Shown piece after piece: positions 36,315 through 44,971 of a stretch of 64,000 nucleotides of DNA (position 1 is its first letter; the number at the start of each line of letters is the position of its first letter). The notes under the pieces are model-generated. The model was given only the letters and a program-made list of their open reading frames with translations. It had not been told where the DNA came from and ran no database searches. This DNA comes from Leptospira licerasiae serovar Varillal str. VAR 010 (GTDB lineage Bacteria; Spirochaetota; Leptospiria; Leptospirales; Leptospiraceae), in contig NZ_AHOO02000011.1 in assembly GCF_000244755.1 (NCBI RefSeq), positions 400,001 through 464,000 on the forward strand. The letters are read 5' to 3'. Both the position numbers and the translations under genes were made by a program.

Positions 36315-36959
36315 ATGAATCGATTCGGAACAGGACTTAGTCGTAAAACTGATTATTATGGATTATTGGGCCTTTCCAGGGACGCCTCTCTCCAAGCTGT
36401 GGAAGAAGCTTTTCGTAGATATGTACAAAATTTAGGAGAACATTCATGGGTGCCTTGGAAGGACTCGGAACTGCGAGATGGCGCCGAGGCTTACTATCAT
36501 CTATCAGATCCCCTCAGACGAAAACGTTATGATTCTTCTTTGGATTATGAATTAGTGCTTCCAGATCCGGAAGGAGTGCCGGAAGAGTTCGAACAATATT
36601 TCGAAGTCCAAAAGATTTCCACACCTAAGGAATATGAGAGACTATACAAACAATTCCTAATGTTAAAATACGAAAGAGAGGATAAACTTTGGACCTTCAG
36701 AGCGACAGTATATTTTATATTGGCCTGTTTTTCCGTCTTGGTGCTTTCTTCTCTTGTTTTTGTAGTACTCCAAAAAAACGACTGGCTCTCTACAAGCGCA
36801 GACCTTTTCTATCGTAGATGGGGACTCTTATTTTCCTGCACGTTTATGGGAACGGCATATACTCTGTTCCGAGTATTCTATCTGGAAAGAGTGATCGCAC
36901 AAAGAGATAAAAAAAGAGAAATAGAGCAGAATGAAGAAGTCTCGGACATCGGATCCTAA
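36315..36959 (+). CDS. J-domain-like membrane protein lacking HPD
   Basis: A 214-aa protein. Residues about 13-73 look like a DnaJ domain (DYYGLLGLSRDASLQAVEEA then AYYHLSDPLRRKRYDSSL), but the loop after helix II reads NLGEHSWVPW, so the HPD needed to stimulate DnaK ATPase is missing. Two hydrophobic segments follow (about 132-155, VYFILACFSVLVLSSLVFVV; about 170-190), then a charged tail. It is probably anchored in the inner membrane with the J-like domain cytoplasmic. The next gene starts inside its last 29 bases. I infer a scaffold or degenerate co-chaperone. Confidence 0.75.
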   Translation: MNRFGTGLSRKTDYYGLLGLSRDASLQAVEEAFRRYVQNLGEHSWVPWKDSELRDGAEAYYHLSDPLRRKRYDSSLDYELVLPDPEGVPEEFEQYFEVQKISTPKEYERLYKQFLMLKYEREDKLWTFRATVYFILACFSVLVLSSLVFVVLQKNDWLSTSADLFYRRWGLLFSCTFMGTAYTLFRVFYLERVIAQRDKKREIEQNEEVSDIGS

Positions 36960-37572
36960 AGCCTTAACAGAAGACGAAATACAATATTATTACACACTTC
37001 TTCAAGAAGAAGTCACGGAATACAACTGTGGAAGTTTATGCGCTCCTTCCAACGGCGGAATCCCAGTTTGCTGCCAAGCAGACAATGCGCTCCCAGCATT
37101 ATACAAAGCTGAATATGAAATGTTATCCAAAAGAACGGACTTATGGAAAGCATATGTCCCGATGACAAGAGAAGAAAAAAAAGAATTCGCTGTTTACGAT
37201 CATAGGAAAATTACATTTTGTGAATGCAAGGGAGTGGCTCATTGCGAAAGAGAAAATCGCTCCATCAGTTGCAGGACTTTTCCATTAGAACCTTATTTAG
37301 ATACAAGAGGAGTCTTAGTCGGACTTGTTTTCATGCAAGAATTCCAAACAAAATGTCCTTTAACTTCTAGAGCGAAAGACGTCCGACAAGAATTCGTAGA
37401 TAACCATTTCTTATTTTGGGAAAAACTTCTGCTTAGAGTTGAATCGGAATACGAAGTTTATACAGAATCTAGCAAAGCTTACCGCAGAAAGAGGAAGCGC
37501 ACTGGTGTTGAATTTCCTATTCTATATCCAAGCCACCTAAAAGGTAAAGAATACTTGAAGCAGTATATCTGA
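36931..37572 (+). CDS. Cysteine-cluster protein, YkgJ-like
   Basis: A 213-aa protein overlapping the J-like gene by 29 bases. It has an N-terminal cluster (NCGSLCAP and VCCQADN) and a second cluster (FCECKGVAHCERENRSISCRTFPLEPYLD). The CRxFPLEPYLD phrase and cysteine spacing resemble the YkgJ/UPF0153 zinc- or iron-chelating proteins. A metal or Fe-S site is likely. It has no signal peptide. The C-terminus is basic (YRRKRKRTG). The function of these proteins is not well known. A 150-bp repeat begins seven bases downstream. Confidence 0.7.
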   Translation: MKKSRTSDPKALTEDEIQYYYTLLQEEVTEYNCGSLCAPSNGGIPVCCQADNALPALYKAEYEMLSKRTDLWKAYVPMTREEKKEFAVYDHRKITFCECKGVAHCERENRSISCRTFPLEPYLDTRGVLVGLVFMQEFQTKCPLTSRAKDVRQEFVDNHFLFWEKLLLRVESEYEVYTESSKAYRRKRKRTGVEFPILYPSHLKGKEYLKQYI

Positions 37573-37578
37573 TTGCGA

Positions 37579-37728
37579 TGTTAGAATTCCAACAAGGATT
37601 AGAGTTAAGAAATTTTGTTGTAAGTTTTAAGGAAGTATGATAATGGGGGAAGACGCTCTCCCACGAGCCACTCCCCCCACCCAATGCAGGGCGGGGGCGC
37701 CCTTTAACCCCACGTTGGAGTTCCAACA
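37579..37728. repeat. Palindrome-bounded ~150-bp repeat element, copy 2
   Basis: A 150-bp unit starting TGTTAGAATTCCAACA and ending CGTTGGAGTTCCAACA. It is collinear with the copy at 32007-32155: TTGTAAGTTTTA, TGATAATGGGGG, GCTCTCCCAC, GCCACTCCCCCC and a central stem CCCCCACCC/GGGCGGGGG (37674-37682 with 37689-37697) around AATGCA. It lies between convergent genes. The central stem carries a single mismatch at the same place in both copies. Confidence 0.8.
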
Positions 37729-37734
37729 TACTAC

Positions 37735-38373
37735 TCAATACTCAAACAAGAACCTAAAAGTGTAAAGTTCCAAACCTAAGACCTGAACTTCCAACGAATT
37801 CGGGCCTTTTTGAAAACAGGATTCAGAAAATGCTGCTAAAACCTTTTTAGTTTCTTCTTCATAAGAATTCCTATGCTTCAATTTTGTAGGGGAAGAAGAA
37901 GATTTAGAATTTTCGAATTTGTGTTTTGTAATCTGATTTTTACCGTCTCTTCCGCCTCCTTCTTCCACAGGGAAGAAATAGTAGGTGTACGGAAATTCTA
38001 CCTTATCCTTTCCTTCACATTCTCCAAGACGTATGCCTATCTCCCCCAAAGTATCCACAGGACGATAGATCGTATTGGGACGAATATCCACCAAAAACAC
38101 ACGTTTGCCTTTCGGGTCCCAACCCAGGTTCGGTTCCAATAGGCTTTCTTTAGATTTAGATATAGTCGTATTATTATTAGGATCTTCTAATATATTTTTT
38201 AAAATTTCGCCTTTAACTTCCCAAACACGAACATCATACGCGACTCTCTCTCCGTTCGATCGTTCTGCTCTTCCTTCTTTTTTATCCCAGGAACTTTCCG
38301 GCAAATATTTACGTTCTAAAGTGGTTTTGCAGGAAACAGCAAACAATATTAAAAATAAAAGGATAACTTTCAT
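37735..38373 (-). CDS. Lipoprotein, unknown function
   Basis: A 212-aa protein with signal peptide MKVILLFLILFAVSC, lipidated at Cys15. The mature part is polar, with a run of Ser/Lys/Glu (EGGGRDGKNQITKHKFENSK then SSSSPTKLKHRN). I recognise no domain. It is likely anchored to the envelope. It lies between the second 150-bp repeat and the HEAT gene on the same strand; the 70-base gap to the HEAT gene holds a CGCCTCTGCGTG motif similar to the inverted repeats around the GxxExxY gene. Confidence 0.7.
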   Translation of the reverse strand: MKVILLFLILFAVSCKTTLERKYLPESSWDKKEGRAERSNGERVAYDVRVWEVKGEILKNILEDPNNNTTISKSKESLLEPNLGWDPKGKRVFLVDIRPNTIYRPVDTLGEIGIRLGECEGKDKVEFPYTYYFFPVEEGGGRDGKNQITKHKFENSKSSSSPTKLKHRNSYEEETKKVLAAFSESCFQKGPNSLEVQVLGLELYTFRFLFEY

Positions 38374-38442
38374 TTCTACGATCCTCCACGACTCTCCGCC
38401 TCTGCGTGAGAATTCCCCGCGCCTCTTATAACTCAGTGTCTT

Positions 38443-39783
38443 CTATTTGGAGACCTTAATAGATATAATCTCTCTGACCGCTTTTTCCATTTCGGATTTC
38501 ACTTCCGGAGTCTTTTCGATCACGTATGCATCGAATAATGCAGGTAAACATTCAGGATCGCCGATGATCCGAACGGTGTCGATTGCTTGTAAACGAAGAG
38601 GAAGATATTCCTTTTTATTATTAGAAGCGAATGAAATTAAGGCCGGAACGGAAGTTTTATCTTTCAATTCTCCCAATGCCTTTAAGAGAGAAAGTTTGAC
38701 CTCGTTCACTTTTTCTTTTTCGAAGATACGCTTAAGTTCGTTTGTTCCAGGATTGAATCCTAATTTCCCCATTACTTCTGCAGCGCGAGAACGAAGACCA
38801 GGGTCCTTATCGCCATCCAGAACAGTAAGCAATCCTTGACCGCCACCGTGAGCGCCGAGTTCCAATAATAAATCGATCAATCTTGCTTTGAGACCAGGAA
38901 CAGTCTCTTTTACCAATTGTTCCGAAACTGATTTAGCTCCTTGTTTATCATTCAGATAGAACAATGCCTCTGTGCAGATTTTTCTGAGATCCGGATTCGG
39001 CTCCGTGATCCCTTTATAAAAAAGAGAAATGTACTGCCTACTTTTTCTATTCTTCAGGATCTCCAGGCCGTGCAAACGAACATCTTCGTCCGGATCTGCA
39101 GCCGCCATACGCGGGATATTTCCCCGGTTATCTGGTATATTATTTTTATTTAATACTGTAAAAAATCTCCTACGTAGAGCAGGAATATCATCCGTAGCAA
39201 ACTTATTGATCAGATTCTGAACTCTTTCGTCCTTGATCCAGATAGCAGACTCTAAAAAATATTCTCTGTAAACAGGATTATTCGAAACTGCAAGATCCAA
39301 AACATGAGGCATGGCCCGGTCATCCTTGATCCCTTGCACATATCTATAAGAAGATTGTCTCACTTCAAAATCGGTGTGAGTGAGTCCGGCGATTACGGCA
39401 TAGATCAGTCTTTTTTCTTTTTTTCGATCCGCAAGTTCTAAGATCCTAGTTTGGATCTCTGTGTTTCGAGTGTTCTTAAAAACAGTATCAAGCTCGTTTG
39501 CCCAGCTTGGAGCGAGAGAATCTAGATCTTCTAACTCGGAAAAGAGAGCCAAGGAAGCAAAAATGCTATCCTCTCTCGCGTCCGGTTCTGAAATAATTTT
39601 AGGAAGTTCTTTTACCAGATCCAAACGATTCTTGGATTTGATCTCGGAGATAGCTCGTGCCTGGGATCTTCCTTTAGAAAGAACGGATTCCTTAAAAGGA
39701 TCCTTTTGTTCTTCGGCGAAAATATTTCCGCCGAATATGAAAGTGAAGAATAGAACCAGACAAAAGAATGGAATTCTTTTCAG
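38443..39783 (-). CDS. Secreted HEAT-repeat protein, probably starting at CTG
   Basis: The first ATG is at 39624 (393 aa), but the frame continues upstream without stops and encodes [20 protein letters not shown] followed by FAEEQKDPF, a textbook signal peptide. The only plausible start before it is CTG at 39783-39781, overlapping the TGA of the upstream TPR gene as CTGA, with GAGGG a few bases upstream. This gives 446 aa. The body is HEAT/PBS-lyase-like repeats ([46 protein letters not shown]-type turns). It probably acts as a periplasmic scaffold coupled with the TPR protein upstream. Confidence 0.75.
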   Translation of the reverse strand: MKRIPFFCLVLFFTFIFGGNIFAEEQKDPFKESVLSKGRSQARAISEIKSKNRLDLVKELPKIISEPDAREDSIFASLALFSELEDLDSLAPSWANELDTVFKNTRNTEIQTRILELADRKKEKRLIYAVIAGLTHTDFEVRQSSYRYVQGIKDDRAMPHVLDLAVSNNPVYREYFLESAIWIKDERVQNLINKFATDDIPALRRRFFTVLNKNNIPDNRGNIPRMAAADPDEDVRLHGLEILKNRKSRQYISLFYKGITEPNPDLRKICTEALFYLNDKQGAKSVSEQLVKETVPGLKARLIDLLLELGAHGGGQGLLTVLDGDKDPGLRSRAAEVMGKLGFNPGTNELKRIFEKEKVNEVKLSLLKALGELKDKTSVPALISFASNNKKEYLPLRLQAIDTVRIIGDPECLPALFDAYVIEKTPEVKSEMEKAVREIISIKVSK

Positions 39784-41852
39784 AAAAGACCGTCCCTCTT
39801 GGAGGAATCCTCCAATGCAGCCGTCGCGGCACGCTTATTATCGTAAGCTTCCGTATTGGACGGATCTAAGTCTATTGCATTTTGGAAGGAGCGAACTGCC
39901 TTTTTATATTCTCCGTTCTTGTAAAATGCAACTCCCAGATAATTATAAGCGGTAGATGCAGTCTTAGGCTTTACTTCCGATCTTACGATCGCTGTCAATT
40001 CTTCGATCGCCTTTTCTCGATCCAAAACGGAATTGGAATCCAATAGGATTTTAGAAAGGACCAAACGTCCTTCGTAATCTTCCGGATCCATATGCGCGGA
40101 ACGATATGCTTCGTCTTTGGCTCTGTTCTTCAGATCAGGATCTTTCGACTTATTGTATAGGAGTGCGAGCTTCTTATGAGCTTGCTTGATCTCATTTGAA
40201 TTTCTGGATCTATTTAAGACCTGCAGTAAGATCTTTTCTGCACTCGAAGATTCTCCGGTGCCCATATAAGCTTCCGCGAGTTTCAAGGCCACTTTATAGT
40301 AATCTTCTTTTTGTTTAAAGAGCGCGGAATATTCTTCGATCGCTTCTCTATAAAATTTGTTTTCTAGATAATAATCGCCCAATGCTTCTTTAGGTTTGAT
40401 ATCGTCCGGATCCAGATAAGATGCTTTGCGGAAATTTTCGATCGCCTGTGTGCCGTTGCCTGTGTGTTTGTATACGAGACCTAAATTATAATATGCTTTT
40501 GCATTTTTAGGATTTAGATCCAGAACTCGGTTTAGATATGTGATCGCTTCTCCATATCTTTCCATTTGGTCCAGGACCACGCCTAAGTTCAATAATGCAG
40601 TCTCAGTGAAACTATCACCTGGAGTGGAATCTACGATCCTTCTGTAAGTTTCTTCCGCAGCGAGAAGGTCTCCTTTATTATAATAAGTTTCCGCGAGTTG
40701 GAATAATAGATCCAAATTGTTCGGATTATATTTCAGACCTTTTTGGAGCGCATTGATAGATTGCTCTCCTTGGTTCAACTGTTCGAAACCTTCTGCAATA
40801 GAACGGAATAACTCAGGATCGTTAGAACCTGCCTGGTTGGCGAGTTCCAGATATTTTACGGACTCTTCCAACTTGCCGTTCTTCTTCAAAACGATGGAAA
40901 GATTATACAATGCCTTTGCATCGTTAGGAGTTAGGGTTGCCGCTTCTCTAAAATAATGTTCCGCGGAAACATAATCTCCGCGATTATAGGAAATATTTCC
41001 CAGATAAGAATTAGAAAGTGCCGCGAGTTTTCCACCTCTCGCCCTCATCACCACAAGCTTGAAATGTTCTTCCGCCTGAGGGATCTCTCCTTTTTTAAAA
41101 TAACTTAATGCAAGGTTATATGTTAGATAAGGATCGTCAGGAGAAGAGGAAAGTCCTTGTTTATACGCATCTATCGCTGCATCAGGATCGTTGATCTCAT
41201 TGAAAAGATTTCCCGCCATAAGTGCGATCCTGGGATCATTAGGCGCAATCTCTCTTGCTTTAAGAGCGGTACTTCTTGCGGCGGAGTTCTGCCCGCTATG
41301 AGCATAAGCTAAAGTTAAATTATAATATGCGTATACGTTATTCCCATCCAGAGTGATCGCCTTCTGCAATGAATCTATTGCCTGAGGAAATCTTCCGTCC
41401 TCGTCGTAGATCACTCCGAGAACAGTCAAAGCCAAAGATTTCTCCTGGCTTGTGGCAGGACCGGTTAAAAATTCGGTACAATAATCGAATGACTGCTTTC
41501 TATAATTCTGTTTATATAAAGTTACACATTTAGTTAAAAGTGGATTGTTCGTTCCGTCGGGTAGATAGGGTCTTTGTAATTCTTGTGCGAGACTTCCCTT
41601 TGGCATAAGAGGGGATTTGCCGTCCGCAACTCCATTCGTACCGAAACCGGGCCTTCCTTCTCTAAAAAAAGAATACCAAATCGCAAGACCGATCAAAAGG
41701 AGGAGAGAAGCAGCTAACGCTCCCCAAGCAAATGCAGTCGGATTATAATGACGCTTAGGACGAAACTCTTCCGGTTCGTCCCCATAATAGTAGGAAGGTT
41801 TAGGTTCTTCCGTCTCCAGGAAGATTCGGTTCTTGCGGATCGGGTTTTCCAT
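39780..41852 (-). CDS. Membrane-anchored TPR protein
   Basis: The frame is open from 41924, overlapping nusB, but ATG 41852 ([16 protein letters not shown]) looks like the natural start. That gives 690 aa with a polar cytoplasmic N-terminus, one membrane helix ([20 protein letters not shown]) and a long periplasmic array of about a dozen TPRs (for example [60 protein letters not shown]). The last codons read SSKRDGLF. The start lies inside the nusB 3' end. It is likely an envelope scaffold; no specific partner is shown, though the HEAT gene downstream is coupled. Confidence 0.85.
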   Translation of the reverse strand: MENPIRKNRIFLETEEPKPSYYYGDEPEEFRPKRHYNPTAFAWGALAASLLLLIGLAIWYSFFREGRPGFGTNGVADGKSPLMPKGSLAQELQRPYLPDGTNNPLLTKCVTLYKQNYRKQSFDYCTEFLTGPATSQEKSLALTVLGVIYDEDGRFPQAIDSLQKAITLDGNNVYAYYNLTLAYAHSGQNSAARSTALKAREIAPNDPRIALMAGNLFNEINDPDAAIDAYKQGLSSSPDDPYLTYNLALSYFKKGEIPQAEEHFKLVVMRARGGKLAALSNSYLGNISYNRGDYVSAEHYFREAATLTPNDAKALYNLSIVLKKNGKLEESVKYLELANQAGSNDPELFRSIAEGFEQLNQGEQSINALQKGLKYNPNNLDLLFQLAETYYNKGDLLAAEETYRRIVDSTPGDSFTETALLNLGVVLDQMERYGEAITYLNRVLDLNPKNAKAYYNLGLVYKHTGNGTQAIENFRKASYLDPDDIKPKEALGDYYLENKFYREAIEEYSALFKQKEDYYKVALKLAEAYMGTGESSSAEKILLQVLNRSRNSNEIKQAHKKLALLYNKSKDPDLKNRAKDEAYRSAHMDPEDYEGRLVLSKILLDSNSVLDREKAIEELTAIVRSEVKPKTASTAYNYLGVAFYKNGEYKKAVRSFQNAIDLDPSNTEAYDNKRAATAALEDSSKRDGLF

Positions 41853-42264
41853 GTCGGTTCGTCTCGTACTGAAGGATGGAATCCAAGATCCCGTTAATAA
41901 AAGGGACCGAATTCTCGCTTTCAAATTCCTTAGTCAACTCGACCGCCTCGTCGATGGTGACCCTTGGCGGAATTTCCTTGGAATGCAATAACCCATAAAT
42001 GGACAAACGCAGAATACATTTGTTCACCGGGGAAATTCTGGCAAAATCCCAATTTCTCGAGTACTTCTTGATGAGAGTATCGATTGTTTCCGCGTTTTTC
42101 ACAACACCATTTATGATAGAAACGGCAAAATCCCTTTCTTCCGTTTCTATCTTTTTGTCGTACCAACGAAATTTTAGGACCTCCGATAAGGCGGAATCCA
42201 CCAATTCCAATTGGTACAATGCCATTAATGCGATTTCGCGGGACTTCCGTCTGGAAGAAGACAT
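41800..42264 (-). CDS. nusB: Transcription antitermination factor NusB
   Basis: A 154-aa helical RNA-binding protein. Characteristic strings are [19 protein letters not shown] at the N-terminus, [20 protein letters not shown] in the middle and [18 protein letters not shown] then [13 protein letters not shown] at the end. NusB binds boxA with NusE in rRNA antitermination. It follows ribH by two bases, the common ribH-nusB order. The C-terminal tail overlaps the TPR gene by about 50 bases. Confidence 0.96.
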   Translation of the reverse strand: MSSSRRKSREIALMALYQLELVDSALSEVLKFRWYDKKIETEERDFAVSIINGVVKNAETIDTLIKKYSRNWDFARISPVNKCILRLSIYGLLHSKEIPPRVTIDEAVELTKEFESENSVPFINGILDSILQYETNRHGKPDPQEPNLPGDGRT

Positions 42265-42266
42265 GA

Positions 42267-42728
42267 TTAGAGAAGCTTAAGAAGATTCGTCATTTCCACC
42301 GCAGTCAGAGCAGCCTCGTAACCTTTATTACCTGCCTTGGTACCGGCTCTTTCAATGGCTTGCTCGATCGTATCCGTGGTCAAAACTCCGAAAATTACAG
42401 GCACAGAGTGTTGCACTCCGATGGAACCTACTTTTGCGGATTCTCCGGCAACAAAATCGAAATGAGCGGTAGCTCCTCGGATCACTGCGCCTAAACAAAT
42501 GATGGAATCGTATTTTTTACTTTGAGCGGCTTTGGAAACCACGATCGGAAGTTCGTAAGCTCCCGGGATCCTTACCACAGTGATATCATTCTCTTCGACT
42601 CCTGTCATGCGGAGTCCTTCGAGTGAACCTTTTAAAAGGCTCTCGACTATGAATTCGTTAAAACGGGAGACAACAATACAATGTTTTTGTCCCTTTCCGT
42701 CCAGCTTGGCTTTCAATTCTTGAGGCAT
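42267..42728 (-). CDS. ribH: 6,7-dimethyl-8-ribityllumazine synthase
   Basis: A 153-aa lumazine synthase, the penultimate riboflavin step joining 5-amino-6-ribitylaminouracil and dihydroxybutanone phosphate. Family motifs are [56 protein letters not shown] and [20 protein letters not shown] followed by [10 protein letters not shown]. The catalytic His is in TAHFDF. Length is typical. It heads a ribH-nusB-TPR-HEAT run on the minus strand. Confidence 0.97.
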   Translation of the reverse strand: MPQELKAKLDGKGQKHCIVVSRFNEFIVESLLKGSLEGLRMTGVEENDITVVRIPGAYELPIVVSKAAQSKKYDSIICLGAVIRGATAHFDFVAGESAKVGSIGVQHSVPVIFGVLTTDTIEQAIERAGTKAGNKGYEAALTAVEMTNLLKLL

Positions 42729-42775
42729 CTGTTTCCTGGTTGCTTCTTATATCGAGAAAACACAAGTTACCCTGA

Positions 42776-43579
42776 GTGGCAACCGGAAAAGAAGCTTCTA
42801 AATCCAAATTCTGCATATTCCTGGTCCTAATAGGACTCCAGTTTTTTACCCTCTCTTCCTGTGAGACCATCCGATCTTTCTGGAAGCCCAAAGACGCGTT
42901 TATAAAAAGTCTAGATCTACCGGATTGGGTTCTAGAATCCTCCATCAAGCTGCGAATATTCAACGATTCTCCTAATGTAATCAACCCCGAAGACGCAATG
43001 CCGGAAGATGATATCGCTTCTTACGGAAATCAACTCAGAGTATTACTCGCAGTTTCGCCTGCAGCCATGAGAGACATATATGAGATGGCGGGATGTTTGG
43101 ACGGAAGCGATCTTATAAAAGTCCGCGGTAACAAAATGACGGACAGCGGAGAAGACATCTGGTTCGGAATGTGCAAAAGTGGAGCCCAAGACGCAATCGT
43201 GTTCCGAGTATTAGAGATGGGAAACAACCAGCTCTATTATTTGTACGAAGAGGAACTCGTCAAAACCTGGGACGAATCCAAGAAGAATGCAAAAACGAAT
43301 CCAGACAAATCCATGAGGCTCGCTACAAAGATCATTGAACATGAACCTGCTCATCCGGGCGCTAGAAGATTATTGGGAAGTTTGTATTTAAAAAGCGGTT
43401 ATTGTCCTGGAGCGGTTCGCAATTACAGGATCTATTTGCGGATACTTCCCCACTCCGCCGAAAAATCTAAAATAGATTCTCTACTCAAAAAGAGCTGCGG
43501 AGAAACTTTGGTCCCTAAAAAACCGGAACCAAAAGAATTTTCCGACGAACTTCCTACGTTAGAGGAATCCGGTTCTTAG
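42776..43579 (+). CDS. Lipoprotein, unknown function
   Basis: A 267-aa protein from GTG 42776 with a signal peptide (KFCIFLVLIGLQFFTLSSC) lipidated at Cys29. No other start precedes the lipobox, and the GTG has no obvious ribosome site. The mature C-terminus has one TPR-like unit (AHPGARRLLGSLYLKSGYCP). Four cysteines in the mature part may pair. It is divergent from ribH with 47 bases between. The repeat-flanked GxxExxY gene follows. Confidence 0.68.
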   Translation: MATGKEASKSKFCIFLVLIGLQFFTLSSCETIRSFWKPKDAFIKSLDLPDWVLESSIKLRIFNDSPNVINPEDAMPEDDIASYGNQLRVLLAVSPAAMRDIYEMAGCLDGSDLIKVRGNKMTDSGEDIWFGMCKSGAQDAIVFRVLEMGNNQLYYLYEEELVKTWDESKKNAKTNPDKSMRLATKIIEHEPAHPGARRLLGSLYLKSGYCPGAVRNYRIYLRILPHSAEKSKIDSLLKKSCGETLVPKKPEPKEFSDELPTLEESGS

Positions 43580-43596
43580 AGACGCAGAGAGTTTAG

Positions 43597-43621
43597 CACG
43601 CAGAGACGCGAAGACGCAGAG
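43597..43621 (+). repeat. 25-bp inverted repeat, left arm around the GxxExxY gene
   Basis: The left arm starts CACGCAGAGACGCGAAG and matches the reverse complement of 44092-44116 at 20 of 25 positions by eye. A partial unit GACGCAGAGAG lies just before it (43580-43590). The pair brackets a single gene. Confidence 0.65.
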
Positions 43622-43683
43622 TTTTTTATAAAAGTACAAGCAGAGTTTCATATTAAGGACCTGTAAATTGGAGAGGTCCCCAA

Positions 43684-44070
43684 ATGAATCAATTAGATCA
43701 AATTACCGGAGAAATCATAGACTCTGCTTTCAAAATTCATAAGACGATTGGTCCAGGTTTATTAGAATCAGTGTATGAGATGATTCTATTCCAAGAACTT
43801 ACAAATCGTAAACTCCAAGTCACAAATCAAAAATACATCTCTTTCGAATATGAAGGTATAGTCTTTAAAAATGCATTTAAAGTAGATTTATTAGTAGAAA
43901 GTAGCGTCGTTATAGAAGTTAAATCCGTAGAAAAGACATTGCCTGTTCATTCCAAACAAGTTCTGACTTATCTTAAATTAATGAATTTGCCTGTTGGATT
44001 ATTATTAAACTTCGGAACTGCTTTGATGAAAGATGGGATTTCTCGAATCGTAAACCATTACGAACCCTAA
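43684..44070 (+). CDS. GxxExxY family protein (PD-(D/E)XK nuclease-like)
   Basis: A 128-aa protein with the defining GxxExxY motif at Gly25-Glu28-Tyr31 (GLLESVY). A nuclease-like core follows: Asp68 (FKVDLL), Glu78 and Lys80 (VVIEVKSVE). The motif and length match the GxxExxY family, thought to adopt a restriction-endonuclease-like fold; its role is not established. ATG 43684 is preceded by GGAGAGG. The gene sits alone between 25-bp inverted repeats, which suggests a mobile cassette. No transposase is present. Confidence 0.88.
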   Translation: MNQLDQITGEIIDSAFKIHKTIGPGLLESVYEMILFQELTNRKLQVTNQKYISFEYEGIVFKNAFKVDLLVESSVVIEVKSVEKTLPVHSKQVLTYLKLMNLPVGLLLNFGTALMKDGISRIVNHYEP

Positions 44071-44091
44071 AGCAAACCTCTAAAAATATAT

Positions 44092-44116
44092 CTCAGCGGC
44101 TCGGCGCCTCTGCGTG
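44092..44116 (-). repeat. 25-bp inverted repeat, right arm around the GxxExxY gene
   Basis: The right arm CTCAGCGGCTCGGCGCC continues to 44116 and mirrors 43597-43621. Further copies of its parts, CTCAGCGCCTC (44140-44150) and CGCCTCTGCGTG (38399-38410), show that the unit is dispersed. Confidence 0.65.
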
Positions 44117-44148
44117 GGAAAACTTGGCGTCTCCTATTCCTCAGCGCC

Positions 44149-44316
44149 TCAATCCTTAACACGCAACACCAGAGTGATCTTGCCGTCTGCTTTTTCCACA
44201 ACTTCGAAACCTTCTTCCCTTAGAGTTTTTTTGATCCGATAAAAGCCAAGGTTCACGACTTTAGGCGGGTCTGATTTGCGGGAAGTAGAAGAGAAACGAT
44301 TTGCAGAGGCATCCAT
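44149..44316 (-). CDS. Small 55-aa protein, unknown function
   Basis: A short frame from ATG 44316 (a GTG directly precedes it in frame) to TGA at 44149. It encodes 55 residues starting MDASANRFSSTSRKSDPP and ending KITLVLRVKD. A central amphipathic segment (GFYRIKKTLREEGFEVVEKA) looks like a beta-alpha-beta fragment. Its codon use resembles neighbouring genes and it fills an otherwise empty gap. It has no signal peptide. The stop lies within a repeat unit. Plausible but unconfirmed. Confidence 0.5.
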   Translation of the reverse strand: MDASANRFSSTSRKSDPPKVVNLGFYRIKKTLREEGFEVVEKADGKITLVLRVKD

Positions 44317-44392
44317 CACTATTTAGTTTCGGCTCCAAGAAGGTTCGTCTTGACCTTGACAGAAAGAAAACCTTTTCCTAAATGAGAAAGAG

Positions 44393-44971
44393 ATGAGGCG
44401 ATTTCTTGCTCTCGTATTGTTTTTAATCCTAGTATCCCTGGGGATCTGCGCCTTCTATTTTCAGGAATGGTTCGATTCTCCCGGATTCCGTTGGGTCATT
44501 TCTAAGTTTTCCTTTTGGGTATTTCTGTCCGTTCTGATACTTTCCGCCTTGGCAATGCTTAGGATTTTCAGAAGGGCCAAAAAGGCGATCCATTCCCAAA
44601 GACAAGCCATCGAAAAACATTTAAGCGGAATTTTAGAAGAACTGGTCCAGGACTCCCAAGCATTAAGCGAATTCTTAAAGATAGACCTTCCTCAAATGGA
44701 AGAGCGTATCAAAGTCTCCAAGGACAAACTTCCTAAAGAGATCTATTCCTCTTACACCTCAAATTGGACCAAGATCAGAACGGATGCAGAGGCTTCACTT
44801 AGAGATCTGGAAACTCTTCCCTTAGAACCGGACTTTGGAGAAGAAAAGAATCGCGCAGTCTTGGAATATAAAGATCTCCTAAACAAACACACTAAAGCCA
44901 AATCCATCTTAGAAAGGGTCAGATCAGATCTTTCTCTATTAAAAGAAAAACTAACGGAGAAAGGATGTTGA
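44393..44971 (+). CDS. Membrane protein with coiled coil, unknown function
   Basis: A 192-aa protein with two N-terminal hydrophobic helices (about 3-23, FLALVLFLILVSLGICAFYF; about 40-60, FWVFLSVLILSALAMLRIF), then a basic strand and a long charged helical region likely to be coiled coil (LEETLPL-type heptads; LLNKHTKAKSILERVRSDLS). It ends seven bases inside the amidase gene, so the two are coupled. It may tether the amidase lipoprotein partner or a divisome-type complex; that is inference. Confidence 0.65.
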   Translation: MRRFLALVLFLILVSLGICAFYFQEWFDSPGFRWVISKFSFWVFLSVLILSALAMLRIFRRAKKAIHSQRQAIEKHLSGILEELVQDSQALSEFLKIDLPQMEERIKVSKDKLPKEIYSSYTSNWTKIRTDAEASLRDLETLPLEPDFGEEKNRAVLEYKDLLNKHTKAKSILERVRSDLSLLKEKLTEKGC

